A stretch of 43,410 nucleotides of DNA from Actinokineospora bangkokensis. GTDB taxonomy: Bacteria; Actinomycetota; Actinomycetes; Mycobacteriales; Pseudonocardiaceae. A program made the translations under genes and the position numbers. Below are positions 10,136 through 18,888 of this stretch, piece after piece (within the stretch, counting starts at the first letter, position 1; each line of letters opens with the position of its first letter). The stretch lies in contig NZ_MKQR01000003.1 in the NCBI RefSeq assembly GCF_001940455.1, positions 1-43,410 of the forward strand, read 5' to 3'. The notes under the pieces were generated by a model that was not told the DNA's origin, made no database searches, and saw only the letters and a list, made by a program, of their open reading frames with translations.

Positions 10136-11056
10136 TCACGCGGGGTCCGGGGAAACGCCGGTGAGATCCGCTGTTCGCACCCACAACGTCCGGGCGATGT
10201 CCGGGTTCGACGCCAGAGACCTCGGCCGGGCCCGGCCCGGGGCCCCGAAGACCTCCAGCGGGCCGGTCGGCCCCAGGTAGTCGCCGCCGCGCACGCCCGG
10301 GTCGGTCGCCGCGCGCAGCTGGGGCAGCGTGCCGCGCTCGACGGACTGGGTGATCGCCTTGTTGCCCAGGCGGGCGGCGGCCAGCGCCACCCGGCTCAGC
10401 GGGCCGGTGCCCAGGCGGGCCTTGACCGAGCTGATGGCCAGCTCGGTGTCGGTCATCCCCGGGTGCGCGGCCACGCTCAGCACGGGCGAGCCCGCCGCGG
10501 TCAGCCGCCGGTGCAGCTCGAAGGCGAACAGCAGGTTGGCGGTCTTGGACGCGCTGTAGGCGGCCATCGGCTTGTACGGGCGCCGGTCGAAGCCCAGGTC
10601 GTCGACGTCGAAGCCGGGGTTGCGGTGGGCGAGGCTGGACAGGGTCACCACGCGCCCGCGCAGGGCGGGCACGAGCAGCCAGGTCAGCGCGGCGTGCCCG
10701 AGGTGGTTGGTGCCCATCTGGAGCTCGAACCCGTCGGCGGTGGTGCCCCGGGGTGGGCCCATCACGCCCGCGTTGTTGACCAGCACGTCGAGCGCGTCGC
10801 CGGTGCGCTCGCGGACCTCGGCCGCGGCGGTGCGCACGGAGGCGAGGTCGGCCAGGTCGAGGTGGACCAGTTCGGTGTCGCCGGGGATCGCCGCCTGCGC
10901 GGCCCGGCCCCGGTCGAGCGAGCGGACGCCGAGCAGGACGCGGGCCCCCTTGCCCGCGAGCACCTGCGCGGTCCGCAGCCCCAGGCCGGAGGTGGCCCCG
11001 GTGACCAGGACGGTGCGCCCCGACTGGTCGGGGATGTCGCTCTCGCCCCAGCTCAC
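10136..11056 (-). CDS. short-chain dehydrogenase/reductase
   Basis: A 306-residue NAD(P)-dependent SDR with the classical features: cofactor loop TGATSGLG near residue 20, VLVNNAGVMG, the substrate serine in VVTLSSLAHRN, and the active-site YSASK. The length and the TNHLGHAALTWLL stretch resemble the retinol dehydrogenase/WW-oxidoreductase-like SDRs annotated widely in actinomycetes. The GTG start at 11056 has GAGGAGG about 8 nt upstream. It lies just upstream of lipA with 36 bp between, but the lipA start looks to have its own promoter. The substrate cannot be read from sequence. Confidence 0.85.
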   Translation of the reverse strand: MSWGESDIPDQSGRTVLVTGATSGLGLRTAQVLAGKGARVLLGVRSLDRGRAAQAAIPGDTELVHLDLADLASVRTAAAEVRERTGDALDVLVNNAGVMGPPRGTTADGFELQMGTNHLGHAALTWLLVPALRGRVVTLSSLAHRNPGFDVDDLGFDRRPYKPMAAYSASKTANLLFAFELHRRLTAAGSPVLSVAAHPGMTDTELAISSVKARLGTGPLSRVALAAARLGNKAITQSVERGTLPQLRAATDPGVRGGDYLGPTGPLEVFGAPGRARPRSLASNPDIARTLWVRTADLTGVSPDPA

Positions 11057-11104
11057 CGCACGGCCTCCTCGGTCGGGTCCCGTCGCCCCGGCGGGGTGGA
11101 TCGG

Positions 11105-11142
11105 GACCGCCCCCGCGAGGGTAGCCGCCGCGGGGGCGGGTC
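11105..11142 (-). terminator. GC-rich hairpin after the 11141 gene
   Basis: GACCGCCCCCGCG (11105-11117) pairs with CGCGGGGGCGGGTC (11129-11142) with one bulged base and an 11-nt loop. The right arm overlaps the stop codon of the gene ending at 11141. It separates that gene from the downstream SDR. Confidence 0.6.
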
Positions 11143-11665
11143 AGGCGCTGGCGACCAGCCTGCGGAGCAGGTCCACCGGCGAGGTGCGGCGGGCGCGCTG
11201 GCGCGGCTGCTCCTCGGGCTCGTCGGCGCGCAGCAGCGCCAGGTAGGCCGCGCCCACCCGGGCGGCCTCGTCGGCGGGCTCGTCCTCGGCGGCCAGGCCC
11301 GAGGCGTGCGCCAGCAGGCGCTGCTCGGCCTCGCGCACCGGCGCGGGCAGCTCCGACTCGTGCGCCACCAGCAGGTGGTGCAGCACGGGCGAGGCCTGCG
11401 CCGCGCGGCGGTAGGCCGCGGACACGGCGTCGACCCGGTCCAGCGCGGGGTCGGCGGTCGCCTCGGCGTCGGCCACCCCCACGTGGCCGGTCAGCCTGCG
11501 CAGCCACCGGTGGTGCAGCGCCAGCAGCACCTGCTCGGCGTCGCGGAACGCCGCGCGGGCGACCGGCACCTGCTCGAAGGGGATCGGCTCGCCCGGTGCG
11601 TGGCGGGCGTGCGCGAGCACCGCGTCCAGCGCGGCCTGTCTGCGGTAGTGGTCGTCCCAGCTCAT
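11141..11665 (-). CDS. hypothetical helical protein, divergent from TetR
   Basis: A 174-residue protein that I do not recognise. It starts MSWDDHYRRQAALDAVL and is rich in Ala, Leu, Arg and Glu, predicted to be largely helical, with no membrane segment and no signal peptide. It ends in a basic tail RQRARRTSPVDLLRRLV. The ATG 11665 has GGAGGG about 9 nt upstream; the longer frame to 11713 lacks such support. It is divergent from the TetR gene, and the two palindromic operators lie between them, so it is a plausible target of that regulator. The codon pattern looks native. Confidence 0.6.
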   Translation of the reverse strand: MSWDDHYRRQAALDAVLAHARHAPGEPIPFEQVPVARAAFRDAEQVLLALHHRWLRRLTGHVGVADAEATADPALDRVDAVSAAYRRAAQASPVLHHLLVAHESELPAPVREAEQRLLAHASGLAAEDEPADEAARVGAAYLALLRADEPEEQPRQRARRTSPVDLLRRLVASA

Positions 11666-11710
11666 CCCTCGGTCCCTCCCCGTGACCTCCGCCGTACCGT
11701 GGGTTTGCGG

Positions 11711-11725
11711 CATACCGGCGGTATG
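11711..11725. promoter_or_regulatory. TetR-type operator 1
   Basis: A perfect palindrome CATACCGGCGGTATG, with 6-bp arms around 3 bp, sits in the 122-bp space between the divergent hypothetical gene and the TetR gene. A second copy follows 34 bp later, about three helical turns. Confidence 0.6.
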
Positions 11726-11744
11726 ATCCCAGCCTAGCAGCGGA

Positions 11745-11759
11745 CATACCCCCGGTACG
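11745..11759. promoter_or_regulatory. TetR-type operator 2
   Basis: CATACCCCCGGTACG is a near-palindromic copy of operator 1. It covers the position where the -35 of the tetR promoter would be, given the -10 TACGGT at 11776-11781. This is the expected layout for autorepression. Confidence 0.6.
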
Positions 11760-11787
11760 GGGCGCGAACCTGAAGTACGGTGTGGTG

Positions 11788-12396
11788 ATGACGACAGTGC
11801 AGTCGAGGCGGGTCGACTACAGCGAGTCGACCAGGGGCGCCCTGGTCGACTCGGCCGTGGCGCTGTTCACCGAGCACGGCTACGCCGCGACCTCCCTGGA
11901 CGCGATCGCCAAGCGCGCCAGGGTCACCAAGGGTGCGCTCTACCACCACTTCCCCGGCAAGCAGGCGCTGTTCGAGGCCGCCTTCGACGCCGTGGAGACC
12001 ACCGTGGTGGGCAGGCTCAGCCAGGTCGTCATCGGCCCCGGGTCGGCCTGGGAGCGGGCCGTGGACGGCCTGCGCGGCTACATCGGCGTCTGCCTGGAGC
12101 CGTCCTACCAGCGCATCGTCATCCACGAGGGCCCGGTGGTGATGGGCTGGGAGCGCTGGCGCGAGGCCGAGGAGCACTACAGCTACGGGCTGGTGCGCAC
12201 CGCCCTGGAGTCGCTGATCGCCGCGGGGGAGATCGACGAGCTGCCGGTGGAGGTGACGGCCAGGGTGCTCTTCGGCGCGCTGTCGACCGGCGCGACGATC
12301 ATCGCCGGTGCCGAGGACCCCGAGCGGGCGGGCGCGGAGGTGGCGCTGACGATCACCCGGGTGCTGGAGGGCATGCGGGTGCCCGGGTCTCGCTGA
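11788..12396 (+). CDS. TetR/AcrR family regulator
   Basis: A 202-residue one-component repressor. The N-terminal helix-turn-helix is clear (ALFTEHGYAATSLDAIAKRA then VTKGALYHHFPGKQALF). The rest is the helical ligand-binding and dimer domain. I chose ATG 11788 because TACGGT (11776-11781) stands 6 nt before it, the pattern seen at other starts here; GTG 11782 and 11785 are in frame but would begin inside the promoter. Two matching palindromes upstream suggest it controls itself and the divergent gene at 11141-11665. The membrane protein at 12474 follows on the same strand. The ligand is unknown. Confidence 0.88.
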   Translation: MTTVQSRRVDYSESTRGALVDSAVALFTEHGYAATSLDAIAKRARVTKGALYHHFPGKQALFEAAFDAVETTVVGRLSQVVIGPGSAWERAVDGLRGYIGVCLEPSYQRIVIHEGPVVMGWERWREAEEHYSYGLVRTALESLIAAGEIDELPVEVTARVLFGALSTGATIIAGAEDPERAGAEVALTITRVLEGMRVPGSR

Positions 12397-12473
12397 CCCC
12401 GGCGGCGCCTGGGACGATGGGCCGATCTCGACCCGGGTGTGCGCCCCGGGCCTGACCCTGGGGAGCCCCGCTG

Positions 12474-13559
12474 ATGGAGTCGACCGCCCCGGTCGTGCGC
12501 GACCCCGCCCCCGACCGCCCGGCCCTGGCCGACCCGACCACGGCGATCATCCTGCGGCTGCGCGCCGACCAGAGCACCGGCCTGGCGGTGGTGGCGGTGC
12601 TGCTCGCCTTCTGCCTCACCAGCGCGCTGCTGGTCGCCGCGGTCGGCGTCTCCGAGTACGTGATCGGCCACTTCGCCGCCGCCCTGTCGCTGGTCTTCGC
12701 CCTGTGGGCCAAGCACCACCTGTGGGGGCGCTGGCTGCGCCCGGCGCGCGGGCCGCGGCTGGTGCACGACCGGCCCTGGCGCGCCCTGCCCGCGCTGGTG
12801 GTGCGCGGGCGCACCCGGCAGTGGGCGTCGGTGGTGCAGGTCGAGGAGGACGGCGTGCGCACCGCCGTCCGGGTGACCGCCCTGTCCCGCGCCCACCGGG
12901 CCGTCCTCGCGCGCACCGGTCGGGCGTGGGTCGTGGGCCCGGACGAGGCCGGGTGGGCCGCCCTGCGCGTCGACGGCACGCACGAGGCCCTGCCCGCCAA
13001 GGCGCTGCACCGCGTCCCCGCGGCGAAGCCGGAGCCCGCCTTCGCCCCGCCCGAGGTGTGCGCGGCGCGGGAGCTGCGGGCCGACCTGCTGTTCGCGGCG
13101 TGGTTCCTGCTGGCGGGGTACCTGTTCGTCGGGGTGATGTCGCTGGGCGTGGACTACGCGGTGGGCAAGGCGCTGCTGGTGGGGTTGGGCGCGCTCACCC
13201 TGGTGGCCCTGCTGATCACGCCCGCGCTGTGGCATCTGCGGGTGAACCTGCGGCTGCCCGCGCTGGTGGCCGGGGCGCGGTGGCAGCGGGTGGAGCTGAG
13301 CCTGGCGCCGTGGAAGGCGCGCGCCGACGGCACGGCCAGGGCCGCGGCGACCGTGCACGGCGGCGGCGACGCGCGCCTGCGGCTGCCCGCCGCGTCGGTG
13401 GAGCTGCTGGGGACGATCTGGGACACCGGCGCGGCGTGGGTGTCGGGGGAGCTGGCCGCGGGCGCGTGGGTGGCCGTCGGGCACCCCGGGTACGGGCCGG
13501 TGGCCGTCGCCCGCGTCGAGCGGGTCGAGGTGTCTGAGCGGGTCCAGGACAGGCCCTAG
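12474..13559 (+). CDS. hypothetical membrane protein
   Basis: This 361-residue protein is unrecognised. It has two hydrophobic segments near residues 37-80 (VVAVLLAFCLTSALLVAAV and HFAAALSLVFALW), a soluble part of about 120 residues, then two more segments near 206-250 (LLFAAWFLLAGYLFVGVM and ALLVGLGALTLVALLI), and a soluble C-terminus. ATG 12474 has only a weak Shine-Dalgarno. The stop TAG (13557-13559) lies inside the CTAG that flanks the insertion sequence. Reading across the empty site would give the same stop, so the IS has not truncated it. Its last codons, AGG ACA GGC in another frame, copy the IS terminal sequence, so the present 3' end may itself derive from an older element. Confidence 0.65.
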   Translation: MESTAPVVRDPAPDRPALADPTTAIILRLRADQSTGLAVVAVLLAFCLTSALLVAAVGVSEYVIGHFAAALSLVFALWAKHHLWGRWLRPARGPRLVHDRPWRALPALVVRGRTRQWASVVQVEEDGVRTAVRVTALSRAHRAVLARTGRAWVVGPDEAGWAALRVDGTHEALPAKALHRVPAAKPEPAFAPPEVCAARELRADLLFAAWFLLAGYLFVGVMSLGVDYAVGKALLVGLGALTLVALLITPALWHLRVNLRLPALVAGARWQRVELSLAPWKARADGTARAAATVHGGGDARLRLPAASVELLGTIWDTGAAWVSGELAAGAWVAVGHPGYGPVAVARVERVEVSERVQDRP

Positions 13560-14498
13560 GGCCTGTCCTCAAAGTGGGTGTGGTTGATCTGCTTTGATCT
13601 TGTCCCGTGGTGCGCAGGCATGAGTTGACCGATGAGCAATGGCAGGTCGTGGAGCCGTTGTTGCCGCCTTCGGGTGTGAGGGGTCGTCCGAGGGTGGATG
13701 ACCGCAGGGTGGTGAACGGGATGTTGTTCAAGGCCAAGACGGGGATCTCGTGGCGTGATCTGCCGGAGCGGTATGGGCCGTGGAAGACCGTCTACAACCG
13801 GTTCTGGCGGTGGTCGCGCAACGGGACCTTGGCCGCGCTGGTCGCCAGGGTGCGGGTCGTCGCCGAGGCGGTCGACGAGCTGGACCGGGAGGTCTCGGTC
13901 GACTCCTCGATCGTGCGGGCGCACCAGCACGCGGCCGGGGCCCGTCACGCCGTCGACCCCGGCGCGGGGGGCGGGGCGATCCCGCGGCGGGCAGGGCGAA
14001 CCAGGTGATCATGCCATCGGCCGCTCTCGGGGCGGGCCCTCGACCAAGATCCATCTGGCGTGTGACGGGCACGGGCGTCCGTTGTCGGTGGTGTTGACCA
14101 GCGGCAACGTCAACGACTGCACCATGTTCACCCAGGTCATGGACGGGATTCGGTTCCGACGCCCCGGCCGGGGACGCTCGGGCGCCCGCCCGCGCAGGGT
14201 GCTCGCGGACAAGGGCTACTCCTCCCGCGCCATCCGCGCCTGGCTGCGGGCCCGGCGCATCCCCACCACCATCCCCGAACGCCGCGACCAACAGGCCGGA
14301 CGACAACGACGAGGCCGAGCAGGCGGCCGCCCACCAGTCTTCGACCCGGTCGCCTACCGGCGACGCAACGTCGTCGAGCGCTGCTTCAACCGACTCAAGC
14401 AGTTCCGGGCCATCGCCACCCGCTACGACAAGACCGCCCTGTCCTTCCAGGCCATGATCGACCTCGCCACCCTCACACTCTGGCTTTGAGGACACGCC
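13560..14498 (+). mobile_element. IS5-family (IS427-group) insertion sequence
   Basis: The element is about 939 bp with terminal inverted repeats: left GGCCTGTCCTCAAAG, right (complement) GGCGTGTCCTCAAAG, one mismatch in 15. It is flanked on both sides by CTAG (13556-13559 and 14499-14502), consistent with a short target duplication. A 2-bp TA duplication with ends one base longer each fits equally well. It carries one transposase in two overlapping frames. It lies between a membrane protein gene and the 3' end of lipB. Confidence 0.85.
13607..14489 (+). CDS. IS5/IS427-type transposase, two frames joined by frameshift
   Basis: Frame A (13607-14008) encodes the N-terminal DUF4096-like part: ELTDEQWQVVEPLLPP, GRPRVDDRRVVNGMLF, GISWRDLPERYGPW, then VDSSIVRAHQHAAGAR. 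Frame B supplies the rest to 14489: GRSRGGPSTKIHLACDGHG, VLADKGYSSRAIRAWL (the DDE aspartate region) and YRRRNVVERCFNRLKQFR with the catalytic glutamate. The switch from A to B is a +1 (or -2) shift and must occur at about 13940-14010, where a run of six G lies at 13966-13971. IS427-group elements are known to use programmed frameshifting, so this may be functional and not decay. The start is GTG 13607. Confidence 0.85.
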
Positions 14499-14536
14499 CT
14501 AGGGGCCGGTCTGGGCGTCGGGCGACCGCGTCCCGG

Positions 14537-15274
14537 TCAGTTGCGCAGGGCGAAGGTGACGCCCGGCAGCGACGGCTCGTCCTTGTGCAGCCAGTGGTCC
14601 TGGACGGTCAGCTCGCCGTCGAGCGCGGCGAGGACGGCGTCGCGGGCCAGCGGCAGGACCTCGGAGACGGGGACCTCGCGGTCGAGCTCCGCGCTCAGCG
14701 AGGTGACACCCGCGTCCCGGATGCCGCAGGGGATGATGCGGTCGAACGCGGCCAGGTCGTTGGCGCAGTTGAGCTGGAAGCCGTGCATGGTGACCCCGCG
14801 CTGCACCCGGATGCCCACCGCGGAGATCTTGCGCTCCGGCGCGGTGGCGGTGGCGGGCAGCCAGACGCCGGAGCGGCCCTCGACGCGCCCGGTCTGCAGG
14901 CCGTAGTGGGCGCAGACGGCGATCATCGCCTCCTCGACGCGGCGGACGTACTGCACGACGTCGACCGGGTCGGAGAGCTTGACGATGGGGTAGCCGACGA
15001 GCTGGCCCGGCCCGTGCCAGGTGATCTTGCCGCCGCGGTCGACGTCGACGACCGGGGTGCCGTCGTCGGGGCGCTCGTCGTCGGCGGTGCGCTTGCCCGC
15101 GGTGTAGACGGCCTCGTGCTCCAGCAGCAGCAGCACGTCCGGGCCCCGGTCGTCGGCGCGGGCCGTGGCCAGCTCGCGCTGCAGGTCCCAGGTGCTGCGG
15201 TACTCCACCGTCCCGATCGGACGGATCTGGACCGGTTCGGCACTGGCTCGGCACGGCAGTTCGGCGGCGCTCAC
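14537..15274 (-). CDS. lipB: octanoyl-ACP:protein N-octanoyltransferase
   Basis: A 245-residue enzyme that moves octanoate from acyl carrier protein to the lysine of lipoyl domains, the step before LipA. Family features are [16 protein letters not shown], the conserved lysine in [19 protein letters not shown], and the catalytic cysteine in [17 protein letters not shown]. The GTG start at 15274 has TAGGGT (15281-15286) 6 nt upstream and no Shine-Dalgarno, so it is probably leaderless. It is followed on the minus strand by the IS. In relatives lipA is expected directly after it. Confidence 0.95.
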   Translation of the reverse strand: MSAAELPCRASAEPVQIRPIGTVEYRSTWDLQRELATARADDRGPDVLLLLEHEAVYTAGKRTADDERPDDGTPVVDVDRGGKITWHGPGQLVGYPIVKLSDPVDVVQYVRRVEEAMIAVCAHYGLQTGRVEGRSGVWLPATATAPERKISAVGIRVQRGVTMHGFQLNCANDLAAFDRIIPCGIRDAGVTSLSAELDREVPVSEVLPLARDAVLAALDGELTVQDHWLHKDEPSLPGVTFALRN

Positions 15275-15283
15275 GGCACGACC

Positions 15284-15931
15284 CTACGCCTCCTCGGCCA
15301 CCTCGTCCGAGCCCTCCGCGGCGACACCCCCGCGGCGCAGCGGCAGGCCCACCGCCGCCGAGGCGAGCAACCCCGCCCCCAGCACCCCCACCACGGCACC
15401 TGCGGTGTCGGTGAACCAGTGCACGTCCAGCACCACCCGGCACACCGCGATCACCACCACCCCCAGCCCGCCCAGCACGGCCGCGAGGCGCACCTTGGCC
15501 GGGGCCAGCGCCACGCACAGCAGCACCACCGCGAACGCCACGGCGGCCACCGACGTCACGTGTCCACTGGGGAAGCTGAAGTCCGGGTAGTCCCGGGGCC
15601 GCTCGCGCCCGAACAACGGCTTGACGAACGACACCACGCGGCAGGCGATCAGCACCACCAGCACGCGCACCAGCAGCAGCGCCCGCCACACCCGGCCCGC
15701 GTAGTAGTCGATGCCCGCTGCCACCACCAGCCCGACGCCCAGCGCCACCGGCAGGACCGGCCCCAGCACCACGCTGACCGCCCCCGCGACCTGACCGGGC
15801 AGGCCCAGGTAGTCCCCACCGAGGTGGGCGGCGAACCACTCGTCGACGGCGTTGGGGGCGCCGGAGACCAGTGCGCCGAGCAGGGCGAAGCAGGCGAGCA
15901 GCGCCGCCCCCCACACCGCCCGCGCGGTCAC
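15284..15931 (-). CDS. PAP2 family phosphatase
   Basis: A 215-residue membrane phosphatase of the type-2 phosphatidic acid phosphatase family, acting on lipid phosphates at the outer membrane face. The three signature motifs are KPLFGRERP, FPSGHVTS and RVVLDVHWFTD. Six membrane helices are visible. The GTG start at 15931 overlaps the TGA of the upstream epimerase (GTGA), so translation is coupled. It ends 9 bp before lipB. The substrate, whether undecaprenyl pyrophosphate or phosphatidate, cannot be told apart. Confidence 0.9.
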   Translation of the reverse strand: MTARAVWGAALLACFALLGALVSGAPNAVDEWFAAHLGGDYLGLPGQVAGAVSVVLGPVLPVALGVGLVVAAGIDYYAGRVWRALLLVRVLVVLIACRVVSFVKPLFGRERPRDYPDFSFPSGHVTSVAAVAFAVVLLCVALAPAKVRLAAVLGGLGVVVIAVCRVVLDVHWFTDTAGAVVGVLGAGLLASAAVGLPLRRGGVAAEGSDEVAEEA

Positions 15932-16812
15932 CGCTGCTCGATCGCGGTCAACGCGTCGTCGACGGTGTCGTAGCGGAACGGGAAGCCGTGGTCCTGCAGC
16001 ACCTTGGGCACCAGGTGCTGGCTGCGCAGGATCTCCTCGGCGAAGTCGCCCAGGGCCACCTTCAGCGCCACCTGCGGCACCCGGAACGGCGCCGGGCGGT
16101 TGCGGGCCCGGCCGAACGCGCGGGTGAACTCGGCGTTGGTGGCCGGGGTGGGCCCGGCCAGGTTCACCGGGCCGGAGATGTCCTCGCGCAGCAGGAACGC
16201 CAGCGCGTCCACCTCGTCGTCGAGGTGGATCCAGGGCATGTACTGCCTGCCACTGCCCAGCTTGCCGCCCAGGCCCAGGGCGAACAGCGGGCGCAGCGGG
16301 CCGAGCAGCCCGCCGCTGGGCGAGAGCACCTGCGCGGTGCGGGCCAGCACCACCCGGGCGCCCGCGGCGGCCGCCGCGGCGGTGGCGGCCTCCCACCGCA
16401 CGCACAGCTCGGCCAGGAAGCCCCGGCCCGCGGGCTCGGTCTCGTCGGCCGGTCCGGCCGGGATGGTCCCGTAGATGCCCACCGCCGACCCGTTGAGCAG
16501 CACCGGCACGCCGAACTCCGCGACCGCGGCGGCGATGACCTCGGTGGGCTCGATCCGGCTGTCGATGAGCTCCTGCTTGCGCGCCTGGCTCCACCGGCGG
16601 TCGGCGATCCCCGCCCCGCACAGGTTGACCACCGCGTCCACGCCCGCGAAGGTGCCCTCCTCGACCGCGCCGGACGGCGGGTCCCACTGGCGCTCGTCGG
16701 GCGCCTGCGGCTCGCGCCGGACCAACCGCAGCACCTCGTCGCCCCCGTTGCGGAGCTTGGCGACCAGGGCGGTCCCGATGAGGCCGGACGAACCGGCGAC
16801 GACTACGCGCAT
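15928..16812 (-). CDS. TIGR01777 family NAD-dependent epimerase/dehydratase
   Basis: A 294-residue Rossmann-fold protein of the YfcH/SDR39U1 type, found between dlaT and lipB in M. tuberculosis (Rv2216). The cofactor loop is VAGSSGLIGTAL, followed by VDAVVNLCGAGIADRRWS and SAVGIYG. The C-terminal DUF1731 region shows PAPFRVPQVALKVALGDFAEE. The substrate is unknown for the family. The ATG 16812 has no strong Shine-Dalgarno. It forms a coupled pair with the PAP2 gene downstream. Confidence 0.9.
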   Translation of the reverse strand: MRVVVAGSSGLIGTALVAKLRNGGDEVLRLVRREPQAPDERQWDPPSGAVEEGTFAGVDAVVNLCGAGIADRRWSQARKQELIDSRIEPTEVIAAAVAEFGVPVLLNGSAVGIYGTIPAGPADETEPAGRGFLAELCVRWEAATAAAAAAGARVVLARTAQVLSPSGGLLGPLRPLFALGLGGKLGSGRQYMPWIHLDDEVDALAFLLREDISGPVNLAGPTPATNAEFTRAFGRARNRPAPFRVPQVALKVALGDFAEEILRSQHLVPKVLQDHGFPFRYDTVDDALTAIEQR

Positions 16813-16881
16813 GGGGTGATCGTCCCCAAGATCCGGTCACCGCGCACGCCCGCGTGATGGCGGTTACCCACCGCGGACGGC

Positions 16882-16914
16882 GGGAGGGGCCGTCCAGCCT
16901 GGACGGCCCCTCCC
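16882..16914 (-). terminator. dlaT terminator
   Basis: A perfect 15-bp stem GGGAGGGGCCGTCCA (16882-16896 with 16900-16914) with a 3-nt loop lies 65 bp past the dlaT stop and before the epimerase gene on the same strand. Confidence 0.85.
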
Positions 16915-16978
16915 GTGCGTGCTGCCTTAACGGCCGCCGCGCACCCCGCAGCTCACCCAATCGGGTGGCCTTGCGGTG

Positions 16979-18784
16979 CTACAGCCCGAGGTCGCCCTCG
17001 AAGGCGCCCTCCTCCAGGCGGTTCTTGATCGTGGTGAGGAAGCGGCCCGCGTCCGCGCCGTCGATGAGGCGGTGGTCGTAGGTCAGCGCCAGGTACACCA
17101 TCGAGCGCACCGCGATCGTGTCGTCGCCGTTGTCGTCGGTGATCACCACCGGGCGCTTGACGACCAGACCGACCCCCAGGATCGCCACCTGCGGCAGCTG
17201 GATGATCGGGGTGTCGAACAGCGCGCCCTGCGAGCCCAGGTTGGTCAGGTTGAACGTCGCGCCGAACAGCTCGTCCGGGGTGACCTTGTTCGCCCTGGTG
17301 CGCTCGGCCAGGTCGGCGATGCGGTGCGCCAGGCCCGCCAGGCTCAGGTCGCCCGCGTCGCGCACGGCCGGGGTGAGCAGGCCGCGCTCGGTGTCCACCG
17401 CGATGCCCAGGTGCTCGGCGCCGTGGTAGGTGACCTCCTTGGCGTCCTCGTCGATGGAGGCGTTGAGCTTCGGGTGCTGCTTGAGCGCCTCGACGGTGGC
17501 CTTGGCGAAGAACGGCAGGAAGGTCAGCTTGACGCCCTCGCCCGCCTCGAACGCCGCCTTGGCCCGCTTGCGCAGCTTGGCGATCTTGGTGACGTCGACC
17601 TCGACGACCTGGGTGAGCTGCGCGGCGGTCTGCAGCGACTCGACCATGCGCTTGGACACCGTCTGGCGCAGCCGCGACATCTTCTGCGTGGTGCCGCGCA
17701 GGGTGGTGTCGGCCTGCACCGGCTTGCTCGGCGCCACCGGGGTGGAGGCGGTCGCGGCGGCGGCGGTCAGGTCGGGGCGGGTGTCCTCGGCGGGCTTGTT
17801 CTTCGCCTCGGCCGCGGCCAGCACGTCCTGCTTGCGGATGCGGCCGCCGACACCGGAGCCCTTGACGGTGCTCAGGTCGATGCCGTGCTCCCCGGCCAGC
17901 TTGCGCACCAGCGGGGTGACGTACGGGCTCGCGCCGTTGGACTCGCCCGCGGGCTCCGGCTTGGCCTCGGGGGCCTGCTGGCGCGGGGCGTCCTGCGGGG
18001 CCGCCTTGGGGGCCTCCTGCTCGGGCTCGGGCTTCGGCTCGGCCTTGGGGGCCTCCTGCTTGGGCTCGGGCTTCGGCTCGGCCTTGGGGGCCTCCTGCTT
18101 CGGCGGCTCCGGGGCGGCCTCGGGCTCCTGGGCCGGGGCGGCGTCGGCGTCACCGATGACGGCGAGCTTGCCGCCGACCTCGACGGTCTCGTCCTCGCCC
18201 GCGCTGATCTCCAGCAGGGTGCCCGCCACCGGCGACGGGATCTCGGTGTCGACCTTGTCGGTGGAGACCTCCAGCAGCGGCTCGTCGACCTCCACCGCGT
18301 CGCCCACCGACTTCAGCCAGCGGGTGACGGTGCCCTCGGTGACCGACTCGCCCAGGGCGGGCATGGAGACCTCGGTGCCCTGCGCCGAGCCGCCACCCTG
18401 CGCGCCACCGCCCTGCGCGCCGCCACCCTGGGCGGGGGCGGCCTCGGCCTTCGGCGCCTCCTGCTGCGCGGGCTCGGGCTCCGGCTCGGCCTCCTGCGCG
18501 GCGGGCTCCGACGACCCGGAGGAGTCGGAGGAGCCTGCCGAGCCCGAGCCGTCCCCGATCTCGGCCAGCACGGCGCCGACCTCGACCGTGTCGTCCTCCT
18601 GGGCGTGGATCTTCTGCAGCACGCCCGCGGCGGGGGAGGGGATCTCGGTGTCGACCTTGTCGGTGGAGACCTCCAGCAGGGGCTCGTCCACCTCGACGGT
18701 GTCGCCCTCCTGCTTCAGCCAGCGGGTGATGGTTCCTTCGGTGACGCTCTCTCCGAGCGCCGGCATCTCAACGGAGAACGCCAT
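16979..18784 (-). CDS. dlaT: dihydrolipoamide acyltransferase (E2) with two lipoyl domains
   Basis: This 601-residue core protein of the pyruvate dehydrogenase complex has two N-terminal lipoyl domains (about 1-78 and 140-218), each with the modified lysine in [14 protein letters not shown]. Long Ala/Pro/Glu/Lys linkers follow. The E3/E1-binding domain is [19 protein letters not shown] to GRIRKQDVL, and the C-terminal catalytic domain ends in [14 protein letters not shown], the HxxxDG site. The linker after domain 2 contains a 13-residue tandem repeat. ATG 18784 has GAGGAG about 10 nt upstream. It lies directly downstream of lpd, with a hairpin between. The second linker and the two-domain layout match mycobacterial DlaT (Rv2215). 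Confidence 0.96.
   Translation of the reverse strand: MAFSVEMPALGESVTEGTITRWLKQEGDTVEVDEPLLEVSTDKVDTEIPSPAAGVLQKIHAQEDDTVEVGAVLAEIGDGSGSAGSSDSSGSSEPAAQEAEPEPEPAQQEAPKAEAAPAQGGGAQGGGAQGGGSAQGTEVSMPALGESVTEGTVTRWLKSVGDAVEVDEPLLEVSTDKVDTEIPSPVAGTLLEISAGEDETVEVGGKLAVIGDADAAPAQEPEAAPEPPKQEAPKAEPKPEPKQEAPKAEPKPEPEQEAPKAAPQDAPRQQAPEAKPEPAGESNGASPYVTPLVRKLAGEHGIDLSTVKGSGVGGRIRKQDVLAAAEAKNKPAEDTRPDLTAAAATASTPVAPSKPVQADTTLRGTTQKMSRLRQTVSKRMVESLQTAAQLTQVVEVDVTKIAKLRKRAKAAFEAGEGVKLTFLPFFAKATVEALKQHPKLNASIDEDAKEVTYHGAEHLGIAVDTERGLLTPAVRDAGDLSLAGLAHRIADLAERTRANKVTPDELFGATFNLTNLGSQGALFDTPIIQLPQVAILGVGLVVKRPVVITDDNGDDTIAVRSMVYLALTYDHRLIDGADAGRFLTTIKNRLEEGAFEGDLGL
18013..18099. repeat. 39-bp in-frame tandem repeat in dlaT linker
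   Basis: The unit starting CCTCCTGCT recurs at 18013, 18052 and 18091, exactly 39 bp apart, a little over two copies. It encodes the 13-residue unit [13 protein letters not shown] of the flexible linker. Copy number may vary between strains. Confidence 0.8.
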
Positions 18785-18842
18785 GGTTGCTTGGACTCCT
18801 CGTGCGTTGTTGCAAAGGCTGAGCGGGGTGCGGCTGGCGCGA

Positions 18843-18882
18843 CCTCCCGGCCGCCCCCCGGTCGCGCGGGGGCGGCGGGAGG
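18843..18882 (-). terminator. intercistronic hairpin lpd-dlaT
   Basis: An inverted repeat (18843-18860 with 18867-18882) with two single-base bulges and a 6-nt loop lies just past the lpd stop. It may end or attenuate lpd transcripts before dlaT, which has its own ribosome binding site. Confidence 0.55.
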
Positions 18883-18888
18883 GGGGTC

